NCBI RefSeq assembly: GCF_937924975.1
Contig: NZ_CALEYG010000008.1
Coordinates: forward strand, 1 to 36,251
Length of the DNA: 36,251 bases
Source of the DNA: an uncultured Stomatobaculum sp.
GTDB lineage: Bacteria > Bacillota > Clostridia > Lachnospirales > Lachnospiraceae
Direction: 5' to 3'
The notes under the pieces: model-generated
The model's database searches: none
What the model was told of the DNA's origin: nothing
Seen by the model: the letters and a program-made list of their open reading frames with translations, nothing else
Part shown: positions 25,317 to 32,556 of the stretch, piece after piece
How the letters are laid out: each line of letters opens with the position of its first letter
Numbering within the stretch: the stretch's first letter is position 1
Translations under genes and position numbers: made by a program

Positions 25317-26927
25317 TCATTCGGGCAGGTCTACCTTGCCAACGAAAGAGTAATAAATATCAATGTCCTGTCTGCGTGTGCCGTTCTCGTCATAGCTGCA
25401 CTCATGCACAACGATTTTCTCCACAAACTCACGCAAAAGGGTAGGGGTAAGTTCTTCAAAGCTGGTGTACTTGCGGACAACATTCATAAACTTTTCTGCG
25501 TTTACCGTGGCTTCCTGCGCTTTGGAAAGCTCTGCCCGGATAGCGGCGGCTCTCTCTTTCAGTTCTTTCTGCTCGGCTTCATAGTCTGCCGACAGCTCCG
25601 TGAAACGCTCGTCTGAAATGCGCCCGGTCACGCTGTCCTCATACAGCCGCTTGAAGATAGCGGATAACTCGCTGATACGCTTCTCGGCGGCTTCCAGCTC
25701 CTTTTTCCTTGCGGCGTTCCTGCGCTTGCCCCCGTCCTCGTTCTGCTCGATCAGCAGCTTCATAAACCGGGCTTCGTGCTTCGCTGCATAGCTGGTGACT
25801 TTCCGCAGATTGTCGGTCACTCCGGCGGTCAACAGGTCGGTGCGGATAAAGTGCGCCGTACAGTCACGGGTACGCTTCTTGTAGCTCCCGCAGATATAAC
25901 AATCCTGCTTGCGGGTGGCGTTCTGGTAACGCTGCTGGTAAAGGACGCTGCCGCAGTCGGCACAAAAGAGTATGCCGGAGAATAAGCCCACTTCATCATA
26001 GCGGTTCGGGCGTTTGCGCTGCTTGCGTAACTCCTGCACACGCTCCCACATCTGGGTGTCAATGATAGGCTCATGGTGGTTCTCGAAAATCGCCTGTTTC
26101 TCAATGGGGTTCTCTACGCTGTGCTTGGTCTTGTAGGACGGCTTCTCCGTCTTGAAGTTTACCAGACAGCCCGTGTACTCCCTGTTTTCAAGGATATGTA
26201 CCACGGTATTGGTCGCCCACTTGCACTCATAGCCGGGGTGGTAGCGGCGGGTGCTTCCCGTCCGACGGTATTCCAGCGTTCCCGGCGTGGGGATCTCCTG
26301 CTCTGTGAGCATACGGGCTATCTTGGTCGGCCCGTTCCCGGCAAGGCACAAGCTGTAAATCTGCCGCACAACAGGGGCGGCTTCCCCGTCAATGATAAAA
26401 TTTTCGTCCTCGTCCATAAAGTAGCCGTATACGGGTTTGCTCGTGACGGGCTTCCCGCTCATACCCTTAGACCGTTTTACTGCTTTGATTTTCTTGCTCG
26501 TATCTCTCACCAGCCATTCGTTAAAAATGTTCCGCAGAGGGGCAAAATCATTGTCGCCCTGTGCGCTGTCCACTCCGTCATTGATAGCGATAAAGCGGAC
26601 GCCTTTCTGTGGGAAAATCATTTCCGTATACATTCCCACTTGCAGATAGTTTCGCCCTAACCGTGACATATCCTTGACGATAACGGTGCCGACTTTTCCG
26701 GCTTCAATGTCCGCAAGCATGGCTTGAAAACCGGGTCTTTGGAAGTTCGCCCCAGAATAACCGTCATCTGTGTACCATTGCAGATTGGAAAAGCCGTTCT
26801 GCTTCGCATAGGTTTCAAGAATACGCTTCTGGTTTGAAATAGAATTGCTCTCACCTTGCAGCTCGTCCTCGTGGGATAATCTCGGATAAAGGGCGGTAAT
26901 AAGGTTTCGGGTGGTCTGTCTTAACAT
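25317..26927 (-). CDS. tnpX: Large serine recombinase (TnpX-type)
   Basis: A 536-residue site-specific recombinase that excises and inserts the nested element. The N-terminal resolvase domain holds catalytic Ser18 in LYPRLSHEDEL and the Arg motif VKDMSRLGRNYLQVGMYTE. A recombinase domain and a zinc ribbon follow (FCADCGSVLYQ, CYICGSYKKRTRDC), then a coiled-coil end. Length and pairing with TnpW place it with Tn4451/TnpX-type enzymes. The ATG at 26927 has GGAGG at 5-base spacing. It is adjacent to the element's left end, as is usual. No damage is visible, so the element could still be mobile. Confidence 0.92.
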   Translation of the reverse strand: MLRQTTRNLITALYPRLSHEDELQGESNSISNQKRILETYAKQNGFSNLQWYTDDGYSGANFQRPGFQAMLADIEAGKVGTVIVKDMSRLGRNYLQVGMYTEMIFPQKGVRFIAINDGVDSAQGDNDFAPLRNIFNEWLVRDTSKKIKAVKRSKGMSGKPVTSKPVYGYFMDEDENFIIDGEAAPVVRQIYSLCLAGNGPTKIARMLTEQEIPTPGTLEYRRTGSTRRYHPGYECKWATNTVVHILENREYTGCLVNFKTEKPSYKTKHSVENPIEKQAIFENHHEPIIDTQMWERVQELRKQRKRPNRYDEVGLFSGILFCADCGSVLYQQRYQNATRKQDCYICGSYKKRTRDCTAHFIRTDLLTAGVTDNLRKVTSYAAKHEARFMKLLIEQNEDGGKRRNAARKKELEAAEKRISELSAIFKRLYEDSVTGRISDERFTELSADYEAEQKELKERAAAIRAELSKAQEATVNAEKFMNVVRKYTSFEELTPTLLREFVEKIVVHECSYDENGTRRQDIDIYYSFVGKVDLPE

Positions 26928-26944
26928 AGTGTCCTCCATTTCCG

Positions 26945-26999
26945 ACAGCCAGCCCCACTATTCCGTATGACTATCATACCACACGCCGGGGCTGGCTGT
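26945..26999. promoter_or_regulatory. Nested palindromes between tnpX and tnpW
   Basis: A perfect 12-bp inverted repeat (ACAGCCAGCCCC at 26945-26956, GGGGCTGGCTGT at 26988-26999) encloses a second palindrome GTATGA-cta-TCATAC (26965-26979). It fills the gap between the tnpW stop and the tnpX start. It could be an operator or an attenuator hairpin controlling the recombinase. Confidence 0.5.
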
Positions 27000-27027
27000 A
27001 CAGTCCTTTCTGCTTCTTTACGTCCCG

Positions 27028-27210
27028 TCAAATTGCCGATTTTTGTGTAGCAGCTTCCGCTTCCAGCACTTTCAGCATTTTATCGGCGGCGGTGGCGGTG
27101 GTGTCCTGCTTGAAATAGCCGGAAACGACAAGGACAGAATTACCTATGCGGATTTCCGTCACGCAATCCGGGCGGCGGGTGCTGCGGTCATTCTTTGGGG
27201 TGTTGGTCAT
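27028..27210 (-). CDS. tnpW: Transposon-encoded protein TnpW
   Basis: A 60-residue protein. The core CVTEIRIGNSVLVVSGYFKQ and TAADKMLKVLEAEA match the small TnpW protein that accompanies TnpX-type recombinases in clostridial mobilizable transposons. The ATG at 27210 overlaps the DnaC-like stop (ATGA), so it is translated by coupling. The longer frame to 27312 only overlaps the DnaC gene and is not chosen. TnpW has no firmly known activity; association with the recombinase suggests a modulating role. Confidence 0.8.
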   Translation of the reverse strand: MTNTPKNDRSTRRPDCVTEIRIGNSVLVVSGYFKQDTTATAADKMLKVLEAEAATQKSAI

Positions 27211-28064
27211 AGGCGGCTCTCCTTTCTGTTCATCAGCTTTTTCAGTTGTCCCATTTTCTCCTGCGCCGTGGCTTTTCGGAAGTTGCTCCCGGTAAAGCGG
27301 ACAGGAGAACACATTTCAATCAGACGGTCATAAATGCGGGCGTGGGCGGTGTCCTCCGGGTGCTGCAAGTCCTCCAGCGTGAGATTAGTCGTGACGATCA
27401 GCGGCCTGCCGCTGCGGTAACGGCTGTCAATCACGTTGTAGACCTGCTCTAAGCCGTATTCCGTTCCCCGTTCCATTCCAAAATCGTCAAGGATAAGCAG
27501 CGGGAAGCTGCAAAGTCGGGAGATATATTCATTCCTGCCCTCAAAGCTGGCGGCAAGGTCACCCAATATCAATGCAAAGTTTGTCATGCACACGGGGATT
27601 TCACGCTCCATAAGGGCATTTGCGATACAGCCCGCAAAATAGCTCTTGCCTGTGCCAACGCCGCCCCATAGCAGATAGCCAATGTTGCGCTCTTTCATGG
27701 TTTCCCAGTTCTCCACATAGAAATGGGCGTGTTCCATTTGCGGGCACTTGCCGTTGTCGTTCTCAAACGTCCAGCCCTGCATAGCCGGGTCTGTAAAGCC
27801 CCGCCGCTTCAACCGCTCGACAGTTTCAAGGTGACTGCGCTGTTTCTCTGCGGCTTCCCGTTCCTCACGCTCTGCCCGCTGGCAGTCACATTCTGCCGGG
27901 TGGCGGTCACGCCCCAGCCATGCGGCGGTTTCTTTGGGGAAATAGCCCTCTTTGGGCTTGTGGCACTTCCCGCAGTATAAAAGCCCGTCCTCGCCGGTGT
28001 AGTCCTCCGGCTCCGGCGTGGTGTCGGTCATATTCAAAATCATTTCATCAAATCCATTCGTCAT
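27207..28064 (-). CDS. DnaC/IstB-like ATPase (helicase loader)
   Basis: A 285-residue AAA+ ATPase. A Cys-rich N-terminus (CGKCHKPKEGYFP, CDCQ) is followed by Walker A LLWGGVGTGKSYFAGCIANA at about residues 131-150 and Walker B FPLLILDDFGMERGTEYG. The sensor stretch is LIVTTNLTLEDL and an Arg-containing end follows (ARIYDRLIEMC). This matches DnaC/DnaI-type loaders of phage and plasmids. It overlaps the replisome organizer upstream by 4 bases, so the two probably act together in replicating the element. It looks intact. Confidence 0.88.
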   Translation of the reverse strand: MTNGFDEMILNMTDTTPEPEDYTGEDGLLYCGKCHKPKEGYFPKETAAWLGRDRHPAECDCQRAEREEREAAEKQRSHLETVERLKRRGFTDPAMQGWTFENDNGKCPQMEHAHFYVENWETMKERNIGYLLWGGVGTGKSYFAGCIANALMEREIPVCMTNFALILGDLAASFEGRNEYISRLCSFPLLILDDFGMERGTEYGLEQVYNVIDSRYRSGRPLIVTTNLTLEDLQHPEDTAHARIYDRLIEMCSPVRFTGSNFRKATAQEKMGQLKKLMNRKESRL

Positions 28065-28819
28065 AAGCTCTCGCCCTCCTTACAGGTATAATCGGGTATG
28101 CCCTTTTTCGGGGCTTTCTTGGCTGCGTCCTCCTGCGCCCACTTGAAAATCGTGGCTGCATGGCTCTTGTATTTCCTCCCGCTGGAAGCGATATGGCAGG
28201 ATAGGCGGTCAATGTAATACTCCCACTTGCCGGGAAGCTCTGTTTTCAGCCCGTCAAGCTCCGTATCGGAAAGAATGACATTGTGGTATCTGCCATAGGC
28301 GGCGGGGGCGGGGTGTCCCGTTTCTAACTCTCTCTCTTTTTCTATTTCTATATCTATCTCTTTCTCTATCTCTATCTCTGGTGGACAAATGTCCGCTCGA
28401 TATGGTGGACATTTGTCCGCCCCTGTCTGCGGCAGGGCTTTTTGTTCCTGCAAAGCCAGCCGCGCCCTGCGCTTGCGCTCCCCCTCGGTAGAGGACTGGC
28501 CGATTAAAAGCTCAATGTTGCTCATGTAGAGTGCGCCGCTTGGCAAAGGCTCCACAAGCCCCAGCTTCATAAAGATTTTCAAAGCTCTCTCTACGGTACC
28601 TACCTGCTGGCGGGTAATGGTCGCAATCATCTGGGCGGTGTAGGGGATATTCTCGTCAAGCTGCAATTTCCCGCCGTTTTTCAGCGATTTCAAGTACAGC
28701 TTCAAGAGAATGTTGGAATAGATAACGCCGTCCTGCATACTTTCCAGCAGAACGATTGCATCATCGTCAAAATAGCTCTCTTTCAGCTTGAGGTAGTAAT
28801 ATTTGCGGTTATCTGCCAT
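28061..28819 (-). CDS. Phage-type replisome organizer / RepA-like initiator
   Basis: A 252-residue protein. The N-terminal 115 residues fit the replisome-organizer winged-helix domain: NRKYYYLKLKESYFDDDAIV, VIYSNILLKLYLKSLKNGG and IATITRQQVGTVERALKIF. A low-complexity linker (EIEIEKEIDIEIEKERELE) comes from repetitive TCTCTA-type DNA (28322-28380). A C-terminal helical domain follows. It would bind the element's origin and bring in the DnaC-like loader. The ATG at 28819 has GGAGG at 7-8-base spacing; the longer frame to 28903 is not favoured. Inside the linker, GGACAAATGTCC and GGACATTTGTCC form an inverted pair (28383-28418). Confidence 0.82.
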   Translation of the reverse strand: MADNRKYYYLKLKESYFDDDAIVLLESMQDGVIYSNILLKLYLKSLKNGGKLQLDENIPYTAQMIATITRQQVGTVERALKIFMKLGLVEPLPSGALYMSNIELLIGQSSTEGERKRRARLALQEQKALPQTGADKCPPYRADICPPEIEIEKEIDIEIEKERELETGHPAPAAYGRYHNVILSDTELDGLKTELPGKWEYYIDRLSCHIASSGRKYKSHAATIFKWAQEDAAKKAPKKGIPDYTCKEGESL

Positions 28820-29000
28820 AGGCTGCGTCCTCCTTTTTCCAGCGTTTGGAATAATAGCGAGGGCATAGTATGATAACCGCCCGGAAGCTCTGTTTGCAGT
28901 CACGGGTGCAGCCCCGGCATAGGTCGTTGTAAGTGATACGGTTGCGGTGGTTGAGGAAGAAAGACCATTCCAGCCGCCGCTTCTTGCTCATTCTCGGCAA
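28809..29000 (-). CDS. Small Cys-containing protein upstream of repA
   Basis: A 63-residue basic protein: MSKKRRLEWSFFLNHRNRIT, CRGCTRDCKQSFRAVIILCP and RYYSKRWKKEDAAYGR. Four Cys residues (CxxC, then C...C) suggest a small metal site. A TTG at 29000 has AGGAG at 7-base spacing, better than the internal ATG at 28991. Its end overlaps the replisome-organizer start, so translational coupling is likely. Small proteins like this sit at the same place in related elements as I recall. Function unknown. Confidence 0.6.
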   Translation of the reverse strand: MPRMSKKRRLEWSFFLNHRNRITYNDLCRGCTRDCKQSFRAVIILCPRYYSKRWKKEDAAYGR

Positions 29001-29063
29001 TGGTAAGCTCCTTTCTGCCGTTCCTATCGGTGTAGCGGGATAGGGGGCATTTTCTGTATGTTC

Positions 29064-29175
29064 TCGGTATCATTTTCGGGCTTTTTCTGCCCTGTAAGCC
29101 CCGTTTGGAAGTCGGGGAGTATTGCGGTAAGGGTTCATATCATACCTGTATTTTTGTAGGGTTTCGGTATCATTT
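29064..29175. repeat. Direct repeats upstream of the replication genes
   Basis: TCGGTATCATTT occurs at 29064-29075 and 29164-29175, exactly 100 bases apart, both followed by CGGG-type sequence. They lie in the 186-base gap between the relaxase stop and the replication unit, where initiator binding sites (iterons) would be expected. Two copies are weak evidence. Confidence 0.35.
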
Positions 29176-29186
29176 CGGGGCGGTCT

Positions 29187-30818
29187 TTAACGCTCCTGTT
29201 CACGCTTTTTCTGCTGGCTCGGTGCGCCCCTTAAAATCTGGTCGATATTGCGTCTGACTGTCTGAAGCTCCTGCGCCCGCTGGCGTTTCTCCCGGTAGTC
29301 GTTATATCCGGCGTTCTTCTGGACGGTAAGCTGCTCAATCTCCCTTTGCAGGGCTTTGCTGGCTGGCAGCTTGGTTATTCCATGCTCCCGGAAATAACGG
29401 GCGGCTGTGTCCGCTATGATAAAATCGCTTTCGTGCTGTTCCCGGTAGGCTCTCCGGGCTTTCTCCGATTTCTGCGCTTTCAGACCGTCACGGGCGGGCT
29501 TCGTGCCGATATAGCCCAAAAGGTTGCGCTGCAATTCCTTTTTCTCCCGGATAGCGGCTTCCAGCCCTTTCAGTCCGGCAAGGCTCTCCTGCGTGGCGGT
29601 GTTGGCTGCGGAAATGGCAGCGTCCAGCTCGTCCGGGGAAGAAAAGCCATACTGCTGGTAGAGCATGAGGGTAGCCGACATCTGTTTGAGGTTGTGCATG
29701 GTCGCCCACTTCTCATAGCCCCGTCCTTTCCCCTCGGCTCGCTTGGCGGCTATGTCTACCATGCGCTGTACAGCGTCATTGTTCGGGGCGTTTTTCGCTT
29801 CTTTTTTCGTCCGTAAGCGGTCTTTGATACTGCCGGGGTATTCCGCTATGGCTGCGGGTTTTTCGGCGGCTCTGGCGGCGTTCTGCTCCAAAACGGAGAG
29901 GACAGCAGCCCGGTCAAAATCGTCCCCCAGCTTCCGGGCGGTAATTGGCTTCGTCCTGTCCGGCGTGAGGTAACTTAGCCGCCCCCGGCTCTCCTTGACG
30001 GTCACACCATGCCGGAGAAGCAGGGCGGCAAACTCATCAAAGCCGGAAGCAGCGGCAAGGGCTTCCCGGATAGTCCGGCGCAGCTTCGCCTTATCCGTTT
30101 CAAACTTGGTCTGCCGGGGCGCGATACCGTCCGCAGCAATAGGGGCGTTGGCTCTGTCAAGGGCAGCCTGTCCTTTCTTCTGCGCCCAATACTCACGCTC
30201 GGTAATGCGTTCTTTGCTGCCGTTCAAAAGGTCTATCTGGTAAAGCCCCTCGCTGTGGCACATCTCCATGACTTCGGCTTTCAGATAGTTCATAGCTGCG
30301 TCCGTACAGCGGTGCTTGCAGCCTGCTTTCCTGTCCGCTGGCCTGTCCATGTGGGGCAGCATGGGAACCTCCGCAATCCGCAGACTGTTAATGACGATAT
30401 GCACATGGATATTTTCGGTGTGGCTGTGTCCGTCCGGGTGGGTGCAGACAAGGGCCTGGTGTCCGGGGAAATGCTCGGCGCAGAACTTCTCGCCCAGCTC
30501 CTGCGCCCGATCAACGGTCAAGCCGTTGTCCGGGCCGTCCCGTGGGTCAAAGCTGATGATGTAGTGGTGGCTCTTTACGTCCTCCCGTTTCTGGTTCTTG
30601 CCGTAGCGGAGATTGGAGCGCATACAGGCAACGGCAAAATCCTCCCCGCCACAATTCAGAGAGGATATGCGGTAGTCTACCCTCGGTATGAGCCGCCCGT
30701 CTGCGTCAAGGGTGGGCTTCATGGTAAACTCGTCATGCTCGAATGTGAGGTATTTTTCAGCGTCCCCGTAGTTGGCATTTTTAGAGCTGATATGTTTGAG
30801 TATCGCCAACGGCTTCAC
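29187..30818 (-). CDS. MOBP-type relaxase of the nested element
   Basis: A 543-residue relaxase. The metal-binding His triad is in HTENIHVHIVINS (about residues 132-144), and HHYIISFDPRD with ACMRSNLRYG before it is usual for this family. After the nuclease domain the block KGRGYEKWATMHNLKQMSAT and a Lys/Glu-rich C-terminus match the layout of the other relaxase in the window. The start is a GTG at 30818 without a clear ribosome site, or a TTG at 30809 with AGGTG. It overlaps mobC and is probably translated by coupling. It would nick the nested element's oriT and let it be mobilized. Confidence 0.9.
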   Translation of the reverse strand: MKPLAILKHISSKNANYGDAEKYLTFEHDEFTMKPTLDADGRLIPRVDYRISSLNCGGEDFAVACMRSNLRYGKNQKREDVKSHHYIISFDPRDGPDNGLTVDRAQELGEKFCAEHFPGHQALVCTHPDGHSHTENIHVHIVINSLRIAEVPMLPHMDRPADRKAGCKHRCTDAAMNYLKAEVMEMCHSEGLYQIDLLNGSKERITEREYWAQKKGQAALDRANAPIAADGIAPRQTKFETDKAKLRRTIREALAAASGFDEFAALLLRHGVTVKESRGRLSYLTPDRTKPITARKLGDDFDRAAVLSVLEQNAARAAEKPAAIAEYPGSIKDRLRTKKEAKNAPNNDAVQRMVDIAAKRAEGKGRGYEKWATMHNLKQMSATLMLYQQYGFSSPDELDAAISAANTATQESLAGLKGLEAAIREKKELQRNLLGYIGTKPARDGLKAQKSEKARRAYREQHESDFIIADTAARYFREHGITKLPASKALQREIEQLTVQKNAGYNDYREKRQRAQELQTVRRNIDQILRGAPSQQKKREQER

Positions 30819-31179
30819 CTACTTTCTGCAAGACTTCAAACTTCAAGGCGGCAAGGTCGGCGGCGGCTCCCCGCACTTCCTTTTCCAGCCCCCGGTAGGG
30901 GCTTCCGTATTCGTTCAGGCTCCGGGCAATCTGGTTTAAGTTGCCGCCGATTTTCCCGTACTCTGCCGTGAGCTTGGAGAGGGCGGCAAGCAGCCCGTCA
31001 TTGACCGGGGAAACGGTGACAATGGGGCGTATGGTCGCTTTCCGTATGGCTTGCCGGATAAACTCGGACTGGCTGATTTCATAAGCCGCCAGCCGCCCGG
31101 TGAAGTCGGCGTATTCTTCATCGGTCATGCGGGTCTTTACCACATGACGGCGGTGGGGCGTATTGTATTTCTTTCGCAT
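30781..31179 (-). CDS. mobC: MobC-type relaxosome protein of the nested element
   Basis: A 132-residue protein. RRHVVKTRMTDEEYADFTGR and EISQSEFIRQAIRKATIRP form a ribbon-helix-helix-like DNA-binding part. The MobC signature is KIGGNLNQIARSLNEYGSPY, then a helical tail. The ATG at 31179 has AGGAGG upstream; the frame continues to 31353, but that upstream part overlaps the probable oriT region and is not coding in style. It overlaps the relaxase start by about 38 bases. MobC would bind the adjacent hairpin region and help the relaxase. Confidence 0.88.
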   Translation of the reverse strand: MRKKYNTPHRRHVVKTRMTDEEYADFTGRLAAYEISQSEFIRQAIRKATIRPIVTVSPVNDGLLAALSKLTAEYGKIGGNLNQIARSLNEYGSPYRGLEKEVRGAAADLAALKFEVLQKVGEAVGDTQTYQL

Positions 31180-31223
31180 GGTCTGTGACCTCCTTTCTCG
31201 CCCGACAGGGCGCATAGCAGGGT

Positions 31224-31243
31224 TTGGGGAAGGCACTCCCCAA
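31224..31243. other. Candidate oriT hairpin of the nested element
   Basis: Hairpin TTGGGGA-aggcac-TCCCCAA, 45 bases upstream of mobC. Read on the minus strand with its flanks it is CTTGTTGGGGA...TCCCCAAACCCT. This resembles the hairpin at 13892-13906 near the other relaxase. A stem-loop just upstream of mobC is where a MOBP oriT is expected. Confidence 0.5.
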
Positions 31244-31380
31244 CAAGATTCCCGCAGGGGCAAAAATAAGCGGAGAGCGAATTTTGGCACCTCGGTAGAA
31301 TCTTGCTCTGAAAAACTCCGGCGTTCCCCGGCTCCCGTCCTTTCCGCTAACAAAACGTTTCAAAAGGGCTTTGCTACCCG

Positions 31381-31500
31381 CTATTCCGGCTTATCTTGAA
31401 AATTTTCCTTTCACTACCTACAACACCACGCAAAGCAAAATGGACGGAGATTTTTAGAATTTCCCCTCTATTCCCTACAACACCACGCAAGCCGGAATAG
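31381..31500. repeat. Inverted and direct repeats upstream of mobC
   Basis: A perfect 12-bp inverted repeat (CTATTCCGGCTT at 31381-31392, AAGCCGGAATAG at 31489-31500) encloses two identical 17-base direct repeats, CCTACAACACCACGCAA at 31417-31433 and 31474-31490. This is dense non-coding structure between mobC and the sigma-factor unit. It is likely a protein-binding region for transfer, replication or transcription control. Confidence 0.6.
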
Positions 31501-31628
31501 GCGGACAATGGCAGTATTTTTTTCTTTGATACCCTCTACGGATAAGTAAGGGATTTTGCCAACTGCGGCGGCTATTTTCCCTTTTGTTTTTTCATACTGG
31601 GGATTTTCAAAAATGCCAAACAGGAACG

Positions 31629-31667
31629 AAAAAAAGCAGCAAATCTGTTGAATAGATTTACTGCTTT
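31629..31667 (-). terminator. Terminator of the sigma/HTH unit
   Basis: Hairpin AAAGCAG..AATCT/AGATT..CTGCTTT (31633-31667), followed by a T-run on the minus strand (plus A-run at 31629-31635). It lies about 45 bases beyond the HTH gene stop. Confidence 0.7.
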
Positions 31668-31712
31668 CTGGTTGCCGGCGAAGCGGCGGTTATTCAGTTG
31701 TAGGCGGTAGGG

Positions 31713-31916
31713 CTATCTCCCAAAGCGGAACTTGAAAATAGCTGTGAGAAGCGTCTGGGTGATGTAGTCCTCTGTATCTTGGTCTACCCGTCCATTCACA
31801 CGGGCGGCACATTGTATGCGGCGGCGGTAATACTGCAATACAGTTCCCACCGCTTCCGGCTCCCCGCTGGCGGCTTGGACGATTGTTTCATAGGGGAGAA
31901 GCCTATTATTTCTCAT
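31713..31916 (-). CDS. Tn916 Orf8-like HTH protein
   Basis: A 67-residue protein, MRNNRLLPYETIVQAASGEP, EAVGTVLQYYRRRIQCAARV and DQDTEDYITQTLLTAIFKF. This is the helix-turn-helix pattern of Tn916 Orf8-like proteins, which always follow an Orf7-like sigma factor. The ATG at 31916 overlaps the sigma stop. The longer frame to 32009 is excluded by that. Known relatives in Tn916 take part in controlling expression of transfer genes. The terminator at 31629-31667 ends the unit. Confidence 0.8.
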   Translation of the reverse strand: MRNNRLLPYETIVQAASGEPEAVGTVLQYYRRRIQCAARVNGRVDQDTEDYITQTLLTAIFKFRFGR

Positions 31917-32352
31917 ATGCCATTCCCTCCATTTCCGCTTGGAGCTGCCGTAGGGCTTTTCGGATATGGTAGCCCGCTGTGCTGCGGCTGCGCCCGTACT
32001 GTCTGCCAATTTCGTGCTGTGGAATACGCTTGAAAAAGGACAGGTAAATCATTTCCCGCTCCCGTTCGTCCAGCCGTGACAGGGCTTCCGCAAGTAAACC
32101 GCTGCTGAAAATGACCGTATCGCCGCAAAGGGTAAGTATGTATTCCTCGTCCGGCTCCGGGGCTTGGAAATATTCATCTGTCGTGCCTAAAGGGTAGTGC
32201 TTTTCGTCTGTGAGGTATTCAAGGGATATTTCTCTTTTGTGCTTCCTGCTCCGTGTCCTCGCTGCGTTGATCGTTGCATTTCGGATAACGACTTTGCAAA
32301 AGGCATGGAAAGTGTACTCGATATGTTCCCGATATTCTTCTGTACAGGTCAT
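31906..32352 (-). CDS. Sigma-70-family factor (Tn916 Orf7-like)
   Basis: A 148-residue small sigma factor. A region-2-like part (MTCTEEYREHIEYTFHAFCK, VVIRNATINAARTRSRKHKR) precedes REISLEYLTDEKHYPLG. The region-4 HTH is LSRLDEREREMIYLSFFKRI then PQHEIGRQYGRSRSTAGYHI. It is similar in size and context to Tn916 Orf7, which drives element genes. The ATG at 32352 has a GGGGGA-type site. A fragment of a second copy of this gene lies at 33422-33460. It probably controls expression of the nested element. Confidence 0.85.
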   Translation of the reverse strand: MTCTEEYREHIEYTFHAFCKVVIRNATINAARTRSRKHKREISLEYLTDEKHYPLGTTDEYFQAPEPDEEYILTLCGDTVIFSSGLLAEALSRLDEREREMIYLSFFKRIPQHEIGRQYGRSRSTAGYHIRKALRQLQAEMEGMAYEK

Positions 32353-32477
32353 GGAAAATCCCCCTTTCCTCCCAAAAGGGCTGTGGCTGGTTAGTAGTTG
32401 CTTTTTATGATAGTAAGGGGCGGCAGCACTTTAGGCTGTCGCTCCTTGACTGCCTAACTGCAAAACCGGGCGGGGCT

Positions 32478-32516
32478 GTCAACGGCGGGCGAAGCCCGTT
32501 CATCTTGACCGTTGAC
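32478..32516. repeat. Nested inverted repeat
   Basis: Outer arms GTCAACGG (32478-32485) and CCGTTGAC (32509-32516); inner hairpin CGGGC-gaa-GCCCG (32486-32498). It lies between the methyltransferase stop and the sigma gene start, within a GC-rich 200-base non-coding gap. It could be a terminator for the methyltransferase or an upstream control element of sigma. No T-run follows directly. Confidence 0.45.
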
Positions 32517-32556
32517 TGGCTCGGCCGGGTTTGCTATTTATCCGGCAAACTTGAAT

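Noticed and set aside
30009..30971. Plus-strand frame of 320 codons
   Set aside because: Antisense to the relaxase and mobC; GC-rich coding DNA keeps stops out of the opposite strand.
31118..31363. Alternative minus-strand frame over the mobC upstream region
   Set aside because: Overlaps mobC in another frame and the candidate oriT hairpin; no domain.
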